64,000 nt of DNA, from positions 411,217-475,216 of the forward strand of contig WMCF01000110.1 in assembly GCA_009792885.1 (NCBI GenBank), written 5' to 3'. The translations under genes were made by a program, and so were the position numbers. Shown here in pieces: positions 12,784 through 24,571 of the stretch; position 1 is the first letter of the stretch; the number at the start of each line of letters is the position of its first letter. This DNA is from Eremophila alpestris peregrina. Lineage: Eukaryota; Chordata; Aves; Passeriformes; Alaudidae. The notes below the pieces were generated by a model that made no database searches, was not told the DNA's origin, and was given only the letters and a program-made list of their open reading frames with translations.

Positions 12784-14876
12784 GAAACTGACAGGAAAGC
12801 TGAAATACTCTTGATGCAGGCTCTGGCAAAGGAGGAAATGTGTATGAAAATTGTACAAATTTGTTCAGAAGCCTTCAAATATATACAGCGAAGGATACTA
12901 CTGCCAAAGAAAAAAAAATTAAACCAGTTCTCAAAATCAAAAGGGACACCAGATGATTTTTATTCTTTTTACCCAGAAACAACGACCTTACTCCCTATAC
13001 TCATAAAAGAATCACACTAATAATTTTGAACATATTAGTGAAGTGGTACCTTCTCATTAACCTTTAAGTTTTGGGGCTTTTTTTAGTCAGTGTTCCCTGC
13101 AATTTATGTGTTCCGTTCCATTAAGGAACAGATTTTGTGTTGGTTTTTTGGGTTGTTCGATTTTGATTCTTTTGTTGGGTTTTAAGGGAGATCTGTGCAT
13201 TTTTTGGGCAGCTTAGGACCCTGGGGGCTTTTGGTTTGATTAAGATTTTTTTCTTTACCTTTTGTTGGTTTTTGTGTTTTGTTTAGTTGGTTGGCTTTTT
13301 CTCTGTAGGTGTTTTGGCTGGGTTTTTTTAAGTAGAGTATTTATTTGATTGCAGAAATAGACATAGAAATAAAATAGAAATATTGTTTTAGCATCCAGCT
13401 TAGAGAGCTCTGTATCAGTGACACGTCATCCACATTTACAGCCCCCCTTTAGTCACGGTCAAACAACTATAGTCAATAAATGATCTACCTATTGACAGAA
13501 ATGCATCAGCAAGGACAAGTTATGTTCTTCAGGTTTATTAGAACCTATCACTTAACAAATATTCTTTCCAATGGCTTTGCCTAATTATATGGATACCTTA
13601 TCAAGTTTCAATCCATTTAATGTAATTTTCATATTGTTCCAGTTGAATAGTCAAAGTACTGGTAGACTTTTGAAAATAACTTGGTGGTGTTGAACAAAGT
13701 TATCTTCAACAACCAGGTCCAATATCATCTAAAGAAGCTAGAGAAGCTTTAATTTTCATAACCACACTTCAATGGATATTGTCTTTTAGTTCTTGATTAA
13801 TGGATTTTTTTTTCAGAGTTTATGTTTCTGCCTAAGATGTCATGTCCATTGGTCAAGGAAGATGTTGGAATACTTACAGAAAAGACACAAGGAATTTTAA
13901 AATATTAAGAACCGTAACAATTAAGAACTAAATAGTTTATCTATCTGGAAAAAACAGACTAGGAAGTGACTCAGTCACAGTCTACACACAGACAGAAATG
14001 TAACAGCAGATAAAACAAGCCAGTAGCTGGCTGCTATACATGAACAACTACACTGAGTGCAAGTGTTCTTGCTTATAGGTTTACCAAGACAGACTGACTC
14101 ACTTCAAACAGATTTATTTTTAAGCTAAGCATGCCTGAAGGGAAAGAAAAAAAAAAATGCAGTTTGAACAAAAATGATTTTCCTATTGGAAAACATTATG
14201 GTTCTCTTAGGAAATTTACCAGACTGAGTACGGACACTGCTCTATGCTGCAGAATCTGTCATTACCATGTATTCAACAATAACAAGTCAAGATCTCTGAA
14301 AGCCATTTGGAGTGTCACTCTCTCAACCAGAGAATGCTCATGAGAAATAGTTAAGTTGGACAGAACATTTTACTACCAAATGGAAGAATGGCTGAAAATG
14401 AAAATATTCCTTTAAATTGGTATTAATATATGACCCTTATTAAATATTCTCAGTAATTTGTGCATTTTATCCTATGCTAAATTGATTAAAGAAATAATGC
14501 CCAGCTGGAAATTTGGGTGGAAAAAACCAGTCGTGGTTGCACTTTTACTTCTTGAAGGTTGTCTTAACTTCTGGAAAGACATGATGGGAGAAAGAAAGCT
14601 GGACACAGAGACATTCATGGTGGAGCTCTTGCAGGAGTAAAGAAAAGCTCCTTTAATTGGGACTCTCAATTACAAGGCAAAGAACGTAACAGACTGGCAG
14701 AGCACAGGTTGAGCAGAAAGTAGCAGGTGGCAAATCTGCTCAAGATATGATAAGCAGGCAGCAACAGAAGTCTTAAGTCACTACCTTCTTGTTGGAATAG
14801 TTTGCTTAGTTTATTTTTAGACATAAAAAATTTAAGACTGAGTAGCATATACCTATTTGCATATATTTTCTCTTAC

Positions 14877-15017
14877 TGTGTTATTTTTTCTGTTGCTAAA
14901 TTCAGAGCATCCAGATGCATTTGAGCCAGTCGCAAGCCAGGGAATGTCAAAAAAGCACCAATAAGTGAACACAGAACAGCCAGGAACAATTTGAAGGTTA
15001 GTTTAGACACAGGACCC
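14877..15017 (-). CDS. TMEM161B: TMEM161B coding exon 8
   Basis: Completes Gln219, encodes residues 220-265, and gives two bases of Gln266. The acceptor is TTTTAG and the donor GTAAGA. It holds one membrane segment (FKLFLAVLCSLIGAFLTF), then the conserved PGLRLAQMHLDALNLATEKI helix, which looks amphipathic. Confidence 0.96.
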
Positions 15018-16676
15018 CTAAAAGAAAAGAAAGGAAATAAGCATTTTCTTGGGGAGGAAGTTGGGGGAGCAGGGAGTATCAGAGACTACTTTCAACCCAA
15101 CAGTATCTAACATTTAATAAAAAAAGCCAACAATATTCTATAGGCTTCCTCTGGAACACTAGCATTATTAAAAACCAATCAGAAATTAAAATTTTAGAAA
15201 ATACTTTCAAAACCAAACCAAGTAACCTCTTTATTTCCTAGAAAAACAGAAAACCTAATTTACTGACTATGAGATGTTAATTTGTTAGTAGAGAAGAAGA
15301 ACTAGAAAGAAAAAATTTTACATTGCAATTAACAACAAATTATATAACAGAAATAACTAAAATGGAATGAATTTAAGGTTGTGTTTTTAAGAGGAACAGA
15401 TGTTTCTAAGGTGAAATGCCCAAAGACAAAACCAATAGTTTGTTCTACCATTATCCACTAAAAATTTCTATCAAACCGTTATTACTGCAGCTTTTCAGAC
15501 TTATTTGAAATGCGCAGGTGGTCATTAACATGTCTCTTCCAAGTGATTAGTATTGTATATAAAAAAACTACATGAAAAATATCCAGGATCAACCAAATCA
15601 CAGAATTAATGACATAATTAACAAACACAGGATTACACAAAGAAAAAAACTGGAAAAACAAAAACCTCAAACAAACAACAAAAACATCATAGCTACAGTG
15701 AAATGTAACTAAGATTAAAGAGGAGAACAATCCAATCTTGTGATTCAAACAAGTTTCAGGTATTTTCTTTATCTGTATCACCTAAACTATTGAAAGACAC
15801 CATCATTAATTCAGTTGCTGCTAAAAAAGGCAAAGCACTGCAATAGTTTATAACTAAACAAACACTTAACGTGAACATGACTACAGAAGTTAGTGACCTT
15901 GCAATATCTTAGGAAAGCAGATTAAAGAAAGGCTAAGAAACACACAGGATTCAATTACCAGTTTCCCATGAGTTTATTCATAAATTACACTAATCTAGTT
16001 TGAGGAAACTTGTGTTCCTAAAAAATAAAGATATCCCACTGCTTCTCCATGATACTTGAGACCTAGCAAGCAAGAAATTCAGTGTTGTGCTTCCAGTGAT
16101 GAAATGCTCCCTAAATTTTAGCACACACATATAAGGAACTGTAACAGAAATCCATTTTGCAATATACAAAGGCTGCCCTATGACAGTGTTTGTACATTTA
16201 TGTAACATCACAAGCTATGGCATGTTTCAGCAATTGTCTGTAGGAGGCTTGGATGTCCTATAGGAAGCAGATGTTTTTGCATGATAGGAACACAGCTACA
16301 ACCTGAAAACAGGACTGAACAACACTATTCATTCCTAATGTGAACTTTAACACAAACTCCATCTTGTAGCTTTTGCACACTCATCCTCTTGCATGCCATA
16401 GGAATGAAAAGAAACCCCCTTATCTAAACAATCCTTGCTGAAGGGAAATACTATGAAGAAAGTGTTTACAGTTTTGAACTATATTTTATGAACTACAATC
16501 AAAAGGTCAGAAGTTATCTCCATATTAAAATGAAAACTTTAATGCAAATTCAGTTACTTGTGGGTATTTTCAGATTTTTGTATTAACATCTTTGAACTGA
16601 ACTGTTGCAGGGATTATAACTATGTACAAAAGCAAAACATGCAAGACAAAAGCTTGCTAAGAAAATCCAAATGTTC

Positions 16677-16730
16677 ATAAATTCACATATAAATAGACAA
16701 GTTATAAATTCACATATAAACAGACAAGTG
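16677..16730. repeat. 27-bp tandem duplication in intron 7
   Basis: Two adjacent 27-bp units (16677-16703 and 16704-16730) differ at two positions (AATAGACAAGTT against AACAGACAAGTG). The pair lies 17 bp from the exon 7 donor, on its intronic side. Confidence 0.9.
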
Positions 16731-16747
16731 TATTTCCAGAAACTTAC

Positions 16748-16808
16748 TGGGATTCCAAACCTTGTTTTTCAAGAAACTGCATAGCACTTTCTGAGAAATT
16801 CGAGAATC
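16748..16808 (-). CDS. TMEM161B: TMEM161B coding exon 7
   Basis: A 61-nt exon. It completes Gly199, encodes residues 200-218, and gives two bases of Gln219. The acceptor is CTGCAG and the donor GTAAGT, a consensus match. The product is hydrophilic (NFSESAMQFLEKQGLES) with one NFS sequon. A 27-bp tandem duplication lies 17 bp downstream of its donor. Confidence 0.95.
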
Positions 16809-17313
16809 CTGCAGAGACATATATATTTATTTTATTACAGTGAAAAGGAAGAATCCCTTTTGTGAAATGAAATGCTGGGTAACAAGTCATCTTTTAAAAA
16901 ATTTTTCGTATGTCTAGCGGAGTTATTTAATGTGCTAATTAGCTGGCCACAATAAAATCAAACTTGATTAACAACATCTGTAATATTTGGACACTGCGGG
17001 AACATGAAAAAAGATACCTTTTCAAATTCTTTTCCAGTAAGGGAGCTACAGTTTACTATGAAAGTCCATAAGGGCTAAATCTATAACTGGAAGGCAAGTA
17101 CAATTAACAGAACAAACAAGCTAGGCAAAGATGGCACTATTTAAGAGAAAGGCAGGAAAATATACAGGATACTGTTTAGACTCTTTATTCCAAAGCAAAT
17201 TTTCTTAGAAGCATTGACTTACACCATTCATTTTAACACAGATTTTCTGGAAATAAATTTTTTCAGATTATGCAATCACTACAGCCGTTTCAAACACTAA
17301 AGAAAGGAGTTAC

Positions 17314-17465
17314 CTGATTCCAGTCCAAACTCTAGATAGTTTTCTGTCACAATGAGTATTGCCATTGCTTTCACAAAGAAGAAAAAACCAAAGGTGACAC
17401 ATACTGATCTTTCACCTCCATCCTCAACTTTGAAATAATGGGTAGTCAATGAAAACAGTATTTTA
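17314..17465 (-). CDS. TMEM161B: TMEM161B coding exon 6
   Basis: Completes Val148, encodes residues 149-198, and gives the first base of Gly199. The acceptor is TATGTAG and the donor GTAACT. It contains the highly conserved run HYFKVEDGGERSVCVTFGFF and the following FFFVKAMAILIV membrane segment. The charged VEDGGER loop just before a membrane helix is a family hallmark. Confidence 0.97.
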
Positions 17466-17754
17466 CTACATAAGAAATAGGTCAAGGAAAAGTAAGTTTG
17501 TAAAATAACTATAACTAAGAATTATAATCTTGTATTTTGGTTATCTAAATACAACCAGGCTGTTCTATGATGTACATTTATTTATTTTGAAGGTAGTATG
17601 TGTTCAGCCAATTTCAGGTTAAATTACAGAATACATTAAAGCATAATAATCACATAATGCATAGCCAGGAATACTCTGGAGTAGAGTTTTGATCTAGGTT
17701 TACTTATAATAAGAAAGAAGACACATGAAAAGATGAACTTACATTTCTCTCCTT

Positions 17755-17860
17755 TCAGACAGAATTTTGTTTGGAAAAGACCTTTAAGATCAAGTCTAAC
17801 CATCATTCACCACTAAGCAATTTCCCCAAGCATTTCAACTATGCACACATTTGAGACTTT
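17755..17860 (-). mobile_element. Possible short CR1 3' fragment
   Basis: The stretch TGGAAAAGACCTTTAAGATC AAGTCTAACCAT resembles the start of an antisense CR1 3' UTR. The rest does not align convincingly by eye. Confidence 0.4.
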
Positions 17861-19412
17861 TAGCTCAAAGACAGTTGTAAGACAACAGCACACTGAGTCC
17901 TATCTAGGAAAGAAGAATCTATTCCATGTTCACCTTGGAAAAACAAAATCTGTCTTAAAACTCCCTCTATGATCTGGAATGATATATCAAAACCCTTTAT
18001 CTAGCCCCACTGTCACAAAGACAAACATTTAAGACATTACCTGCTCTGTTACCAACGTGTTTTAAAAATATTAATTAAGCATTCTTTTTTGACGCATTTC
18101 TAAATTTTTTCTAAACTGAAACAGATTAGGATAAACGTTTCAAGAGATACTGTCAACTCTTACTACTATGAACTGCAGCTCATTATAATTTAAATGGTAG
18201 GCAGTAGCAGTCCAGATTTAAATAAAGTATTTGGAGGTAACTCCAAATTTTTACGTGATTTGAAAACAACAAAGAGAAAAAGGAAAAACAGTATTTTAGG
18301 TGTAATCTGTACCACTTTTTCCCCCCACTATGCAGTAACATAGCTGTATTTGCCCATTTTTAACACTGAAATAATTTTAATATGTAGAGTACATGAAAAT
18401 ATTTTTGGGGTATCTATTCAGAAAAACATCTGAACAATCATCAGTCTCTCAAAAAACTATGATTATGCAATATTACACTTTAACAGGCAGCACACATTTA
18501 ACATACACACTGCTGAATTTCATGCATATGCAGAGAGATTCAAATATGCACAATGTGGTCTAAGGACAGCATGCAGTAATTCTAATCTCACACAGTAATC
18601 ACCTTCACACCTCTCTCTACTTCACAGAAAAAACTGATACATCAAAAGGAAGACTTAACTCATCCCAAAAAGAAGTACATAATAGATCATACAGACTGTG
18701 TTCTGGAAAGCTTTGTATCTCTAATAACACATGCTTAAACCAAGGCTCTTTTTACAGCTAGGGACATTAATCACAAATTGAAAACACCCTGAAGTTGTAC
18801 CCAGGACTTAATAACAGTTTGTGATCAACAATCCTAATCTATCATCAGATGTACGACCCCCTGAATACTTCATGACTTCAAGTACGGATCGCGCCTGAAG
18901 GATTTGGAAAATTCAAGGAGAAAAAAGAAAGCATACTAACAAGAAATTACAATTATAGTGCAGATTCAAAACTCAATGAATTCATGATTATGCAAACTAA
19001 CATGACTGAAACTCTCTGTAAATTAAACAATCACCACTGCTTCTATTTTTGGGTTGGAGAAAATTGAAGCATTATGGCTTGCTTCATCACTTCCTTCCAT
19101 TGCAAGACCTAATAATCAGGATCTGCTGAAAGAATAACTTGGGAGTATTTAGTGCTACGTTAATAGACTGCCTGCACCAGCCCCCTCTTTCATTCAGTTT
19201 TTCTGGCCACAAAAGGCATTATAGAATTGTATACTTTGCATATTCTATATAATTGCAGGCATTGTAGAATTTATGGTATACCCTTTTACAAAAATAATTT
19301 TATTTTTTAAACTGCTGCAGATATGGTATTCTTGAATATTATAGTCCTGGTTGAAATAAAAAAGATCCATCTCCTGTTCCTACTAAAACACATGAAAAAC
19401 CTGAATTCACAG

Positions 19413-20232
19413 AGGCGGAGAACACTGCGAGTTGCACGAGACCCATAGGATTATTCAACTCCTGGTCATGCACCATCCACAAAAATCATGTGATGTGCCT
19501 GACACCACTGTCCAATCATTTCTTGAAGCTTCTGTCAGCCTTGGAGCTGTGAGCACTTCCCTGGGGAGAGCCTGTTCCAGTGACCAACTGCCCTCCATGT
19601 GAAAAACCTTTTCCTAATATTCAATCTAAACATCCTCTGACTTAACTTCAGGCCATTTACTGGAGTCCTGACACTGGGCACCACAGACAAGAGATCAGTG
19701 TCTGCCCCTCCTCTTTCCTCATGAGGAAGTTGTGGAGTCCAGTGAAATGTCTCCTCAGTCTCCTCCAAGCTGAACAGGCCAAGTGACCTCAGCTACTCCT
19801 CATATGGCTTCCCCTACTTCATCATCCTCGTGGCCTCCTTTAGATGTTCTCTAATAGCTGAATGTCTTTCTTAGTGCAGGACAATACCCTCCCTTGCCTG
19901 GCTGGCCATGCTGGGCCAGTTTGCCCTCCCAGCTGCCAGGGCACTCAACTTCCTGTCAGCTAGCAGCTCCAGATCCTTTTCCATGGCACTACTTTCCAGA
20001 CTCCTGTTCCCTGGTCTGCCCATACAACCAGGGTTGCTCCATCCCAAGTGCAGAATCCAGCACTCTCCCTTGCTGAACTTAGTATGGTTGGTGATTGCCC
20101 AGATCTCTAATTTGTTGAGGTTGCTCTGCAGGGTCACCCTGCCTTCAAGGGAGTCAACAGCTTCTCTCCCAGTTTTCTATCACCTGCAAACCTGCTTTTT
20201 AGCCTCAGTACAACTTTTCACCTCCTAACACA
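19413..20232 (-). mobile_element. CR1 LINE fragment (ORF2 3' part and 3' UTR), antisense
   Basis: Read on the minus strand, this contains degraded reverse transcriptase C-terminal sequence of CR1 type (NKLEIWAITNHTKFSKGECW, then KDLELLADRKLS). The usual end block follows, with the motif ERGGADTDLLSVV... and FTWRAVGHWNRLSPGKCSQ. It has frame breaks, is 5' truncated, and sits in TMEM161B intron 5. It is an inactive copy. Confidence 0.92.
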
Positions 20233-21978
20233 CAGGCATGAAAACAGAAGAAACACTTTTCAGCAAAACACAAAATTGTTCTATATTTCACTTTGACATA
20301 TCATGTTGACTGCTTTCCGTGAAAAATATGTAGGCGACCCAATTTTTCTGAATCTTCCATTAACAAAGAATCATTTCTGGTCTTGACATATTGAGTTAGC
20401 GATTAGTTGAGTAAGTTTTAAGCATTCTCTGCATCCCAAAAGCCTGATGTCACAACACATGAATGAACCTCTTCTAAAATCTCAGCTGACTAGGTTCCAG
20501 TGACCAGAAGAATTGTTACCAGTACCTCTGTATTGTACCTCCTTCACCCAGAAAGCTCTAATGCCTGGAATAAGTTATGTTAACATAGTTAAGGAGATGC
20601 TAAGGCTAATGTAAAGTTTAGACTGTACTTCCTGGTACTGCATCCTTCTACAGTGCCCCTAACTCCTCATACAGGTACTAAGCACAGATTCTAATAGCTA
20701 CTTGCACATTCATACTACTAAGACAAAAATCTTGCACTGACAGGCAACTTAAGTATTTTTAGAAGTTCTGCCCTGAATTGATGACCAAATGAAAGCAATT
20801 ACAGGACAGTGTACAAAACCATGGTATGAAACTGTTACTGCAGCAGATTTCCCTACAATATATAATTCACAATTCTGTTTCATTTAGAATTGCAATTACT
20901 ATGGTGGCATTTAAATTGACTACTCCTGAGATACAAGAGATGAAATTAACAGGGCACTGCCACCAATGAATCTAAGAGTACACTGTGGCTTTAGTATTAC
21001 AAGCTTGGTTTTCTGTAAGTTCTATTAAACTCCCTCTCAACCTCAAAATTGGAGTGAAAGGTGATGGCTATCACCTCTGATTTTTGAAACAGTAGCCACC
21101 TCTTTCTCCTTCCTTCTGCAAAGATTAAACTTACTGACTTCACTCCAAAAAAAATGAAACAAAGGATGTGCAGTAACAAGTATATATTACCTTTACTATA
21201 GCTATAAAACAATTAAAAGGTGCACAAGAGCAAGACACTTTCTTTTCACAGTAGACTAGAAAAATGACCTTTTGGACCGTGGATCTGTTCACTGACATGT
21301 CAAAGGGGAAATAACAATCTGGAAGCATGCTACTAACATTCTTTTTTCCAGATGTGGATTGAGTTTCTCTTCTAGCAAGTTTTTATACATTACAAGCAAA
21401 AATTCTGGAAAATTTTTATTATTTGTATTTCAGTCTACTTAGAAAAGAACTCCTGTCCATACTATAAAGGCAGTACACATTTTAGTAATTATCAAGAACA
21501 GGCAAGCATGAAGCATATTCAGAACTCTTAACCAAATGTAACCAAACATTAGAGTTCAAGGCTTTACACAACACTACCAGCAACTGCTAATATATACTGC
21601 TAACCAACTGAACAAACCACAACACATGAAGAATCTTCAAAGAAAAACTAGCATTTATATAGAGGAAACAATTTTGAATATTCGTTTATCAACTGTAACT
21701 TAGAACTGTATCTGCTCTCAGCTGCTGAAGGAGCAGAAGGGTCCCAGTTCACTTTTCTATAATCTGCACTCTTACAAGACCGTATTCAATTCCACTGCTT
21801 TATCCCCTATCATATCTTTAAACTCAACTTTGCTCTCTCAAGTGTGTGTCTGGATTCACATGTGGAATGCAGTTAACTACCATGTAAGCATCTATGTCTA
21901 ATACTGCCTTCTCCAGTTAAAAATAAAAATTAACTGTCTTCTCCATAACAAAACAAACATTTTATGGTTTGATAATGC

Positions 21979-22051
21979 CTGGCTGTTTTTAAGCATTTTA
22001 CCTGCCCTGCTTGAGGTGTATGGTTGAAAGCGCTTAGGCTCCAATCCTACA
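21979..22051. repeat. Dispersed duplicate, copy 1 (intron 5)
   Basis: A 73-bp segment starting CTGGCTGTTTTTAAGCATTT and ending CCAATCCTACA. It recurs in the same orientation at 24015-24086 with roughly 85% identity by eye. The two copies lie on either side of TMEM161B exon 5. The family is not recognised. Confidence 0.75.
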
Positions 22052-22635
22052 CTTCTGCTTCCCTCAGTCTCAGAGGTAAGGTTAGCTTTTCACAGAGCTC
22101 AGTTCCTACAACTGTCCACCTACCTTGCGTTCTGTAAGAATGCCTTGAATTTATATTAAAATTATGAATTCACGCATGTATTTTTGCAATAAACTAGTAT
22201 ACACATCACTGTACTATTCTGATCAGGAAGTAACAGATTAAATATACTGAAAACAACATGCACTAAATGTCCGAAATTTCTCAAAAGCTGTACTTTCTGT
22301 ACACGTAACTATTTCTGATTGCCAAACAGAGCAAAATCAAGTTAGTTTAGAACCACTACATACTTCAGGTGAGCACTAACTGTATTTGCGTACATGTACT
22401 TTTTCTCCTAAATGGTCTGGTATTAATGTTAACAAGCTAACGATACCAGCATTTACAAAGAGCATGTACAGCATACACATTATTCAACAATGACATCAGG
22501 TTACAGGATCCTCCTTCCAAATGCTTAATATTTTTTATCCCACCCATCAATGGCACAGAGTGTTATAAAAATTATACAATGATATAAACTATTTGGAACA
22601 GGTAGAGGTGGATTCAACAAAACAGAAAAGGATAC

Positions 22636-22792
22636 ACTGCAAAAGCCAAGACAAGCAGACACCACACTATGCTGATATTCATTTCTTGTGAGGGCTTCAT
22701 AATGCTGTAATAGGCTTCTGTCACCACATACACAACTGTAGCTGCAACAGTGAAATCCACCAACCACTGATATTCTGGAAAGTAATGCAATG
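22636..22792 (-). CDS. TMEM161B: TMEM161B coding exon 5
   Basis: Completes Ala96 and encodes residues 97-147 plus two bases of Val148. The acceptor is TTTTCAG. The donor is GTATCC, a weaker site, and was chosen over the overlapping GTGTAT because only GTATCC keeps the frame open into exon 6. The exon holds two membrane segments (LVDFTVAATVVYVVT and SIVWCLLVLAFAV) separated by a loop with an NIS sequon. Confidence 0.95.
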
Positions 22793-24014
22793 CTGAAAAA
22801 TATAAGTTTGTGAATGTTAAAGGTACGCTTTAAGGCAGCCACTGATGTATACAGAGTAGAGCAGCAATTAGAAGAGGTTTTTAATTGTGTATTAAGTGTA
22901 TTAAAGCGAAGTTTAGGTAGACCCAGATCAACCAAGTGAATGCAACAACAATTACAAAGTTACTCAACAACGTGAACTTAATTCTTTACTTCTGTCATCC
23001 AATACTTGATTACTACTCAAATTTATAAGGCTACATAAGAGGTCTTACTATTTTATCACCTCAGCTTTTATACATTAACATCCTAAATCCAAAAAACATG
23101 CTTAATTTAAATTTCACAACACAGAGGGTAAACAGTTTTCCAGTTGAGTCTGGCTGCAATTCCAGATAGGAGGGTTTGTTCTGACTCTTTGTTAAAGATT
23201 AAAATCTTACTGGCTATCATTTATTATATTACAAATAAACAGTTCTTTTTATTTTACAAACACCACCACCTGTAATACTGATGGTTTGCTCATCGAGATT
23301 TTGTTGATACATCCTTTAAAGCAATAATCATTGCCTAAACTTTCCTGTAAAAATTCTGGGGCTCATACTGTGTTGCACACAGGCTGGGTGTTATGGAGAG
23401 AGTTCCCATAGGTGCTGGAAACTGCAAAGAAACATTTCTGACAACACAAACTGTCTCTCCCTACATTTACACAATCTGAAAGTGGGAAAACATTACCGAA
23501 CGTTTGACTTGACTACAAACTACCTGTTGGCAAAGATATGAAATTGCCCAGACTTTGATATTTCCAATCCTACATGTATTTTGAAATAACAAACAAATTG
23601 TATATACTTTTCAAATACAGTCTAACCATATCCTGTATTACTTAGGTTGACAATTAAATGCTAAAATATTAAGAAAAGTAACACTAATTGAAACTTGTGA
23701 ATGCTTTGTTTATTTACTTCAAAAACTTCATTTTACCCAAACGCTGTCTCCTACAACTCAAGATGAGAAGTTTGCTGCATAGGAATATGCATCCTTTTTT
23801 TCTATACTTATCCAGAGAACTCATAAATATAAAAACATAGGTAGAAAGAAAATACGTATTACAAGAATACTCATGTATGGGCTTTCAGTAATAGAATGAC
23901 TGATTATGATTTAATAATTTAAAAAAAAAATTACCATCTAAAAATCAAAAATTACCATCTAAAGAAAAATAGTACCTTCCATAACACTTAATACAGCATA
24001 TTTCTGTACTGTCA

Positions 24015-24086
24015 CTGGCTGTTCTTAAGCATTTTATCTGAATGCTTGAGACGTATGGTTGAAAGAGCTTAGGTTCCAATGCTACA
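24015..24086. repeat. Dispersed duplicate, copy 2 (intron 4)
   Basis: Partner of 21979-22051, starting CTGGCTGTTCTTAAGCATTT and ending CCAATGCTACA. It could be a local segmental duplication or two copies of an old interspersed repeat. Confidence 0.75.
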
Positions 24087-24473
24087 GCACATTTCCTATT
24101 TTAGATGAGCAGAAAATAAATGACTTGACATCTGCCAATTGTTATTTTCTTGTACCAAGCTAAAAACTCTATTTTGAATAGACTATGTCACCCTTTCAGT
24201 TGTCTCATATTGCTATGGATGCCTGATACAACAGCTGTGCTTTATGCTGGATTTCATCTACGCATACCCTTCCGCAACACTGCTATTAGATGTCACTCAT
24301 GGAACACAAAGAGAGACTTGGCCCAAATACCTGCTTTCTCATTTAGGACCAGTTTTGCTTCTATTCATTCACTACAAAAAAACCCCAAACTTTAGCATTA
24401 ATTACAAATTAATTCTTGATAGAAAGAATCAGGATATATTGGAAATAATGTATTATTGTTTGCATACTCTTAC

Positions 24474-24571
24474 CAATAGTGTCCCTTTCTGTTACAGATT
24501 TTGTTTCCAGATGAAGATCAATATCTTTTGGAATGGTTAAGGGTTTGTTTTCAATATGACCATTATATTTT
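24474..24571 (-). CDS. TMEM161B: TMEM161B coding exon 4
   Basis: Completes Arg63, encodes residues 64-95, and gives the first base of Ala96. The acceptor is TTTACAG and the donor GTAAGA. It carries the conserved hydrophilic block KYNGHIENKPLTIPKDIDLH, one of the clearest family signatures. The bird sequence has Arg-Asp near the end of the exon where I recall Val-Asp in human. Confidence 0.96.

Larger units (their letters stand above)
7486..14876 (-). other. TMEM161B: Introns 11, 10, 9 and 8: no further genes seen
   Basis: Intronic intervals 7486-8332, 8430-10453, 10629-11711 and 11826-14876. They are AT-rich with simple-sequence tracts. I see no transposon with recognisable ends and no intronic gene. 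The interval line covers exons 11, 10 and 9, which are listed separately. Confidence 0.5.
15018..24473 (-). other. TMEM161B: Introns 7, 6, 5 and 4: one CR1, short duplications
   Basis: Intronic intervals 15018-16747, 16809-17313, 17466-22635 and 22793-24473. Apart from the CR1 fragments and duplicates listed separately, I see only AT-rich unique sequence. Exons 7, 6 and 5 lie inside this interval. Confidence 0.5.

Noticed and set aside
17535..17555. Sequence TTTGGTTATCTAAATACA resembling the miR-9 mature sequence
   Set aside because: It diverges after the first bases of miR-9 and has no complementary arm. miR-9-2 is expected farther toward MEF2C, outside this window.
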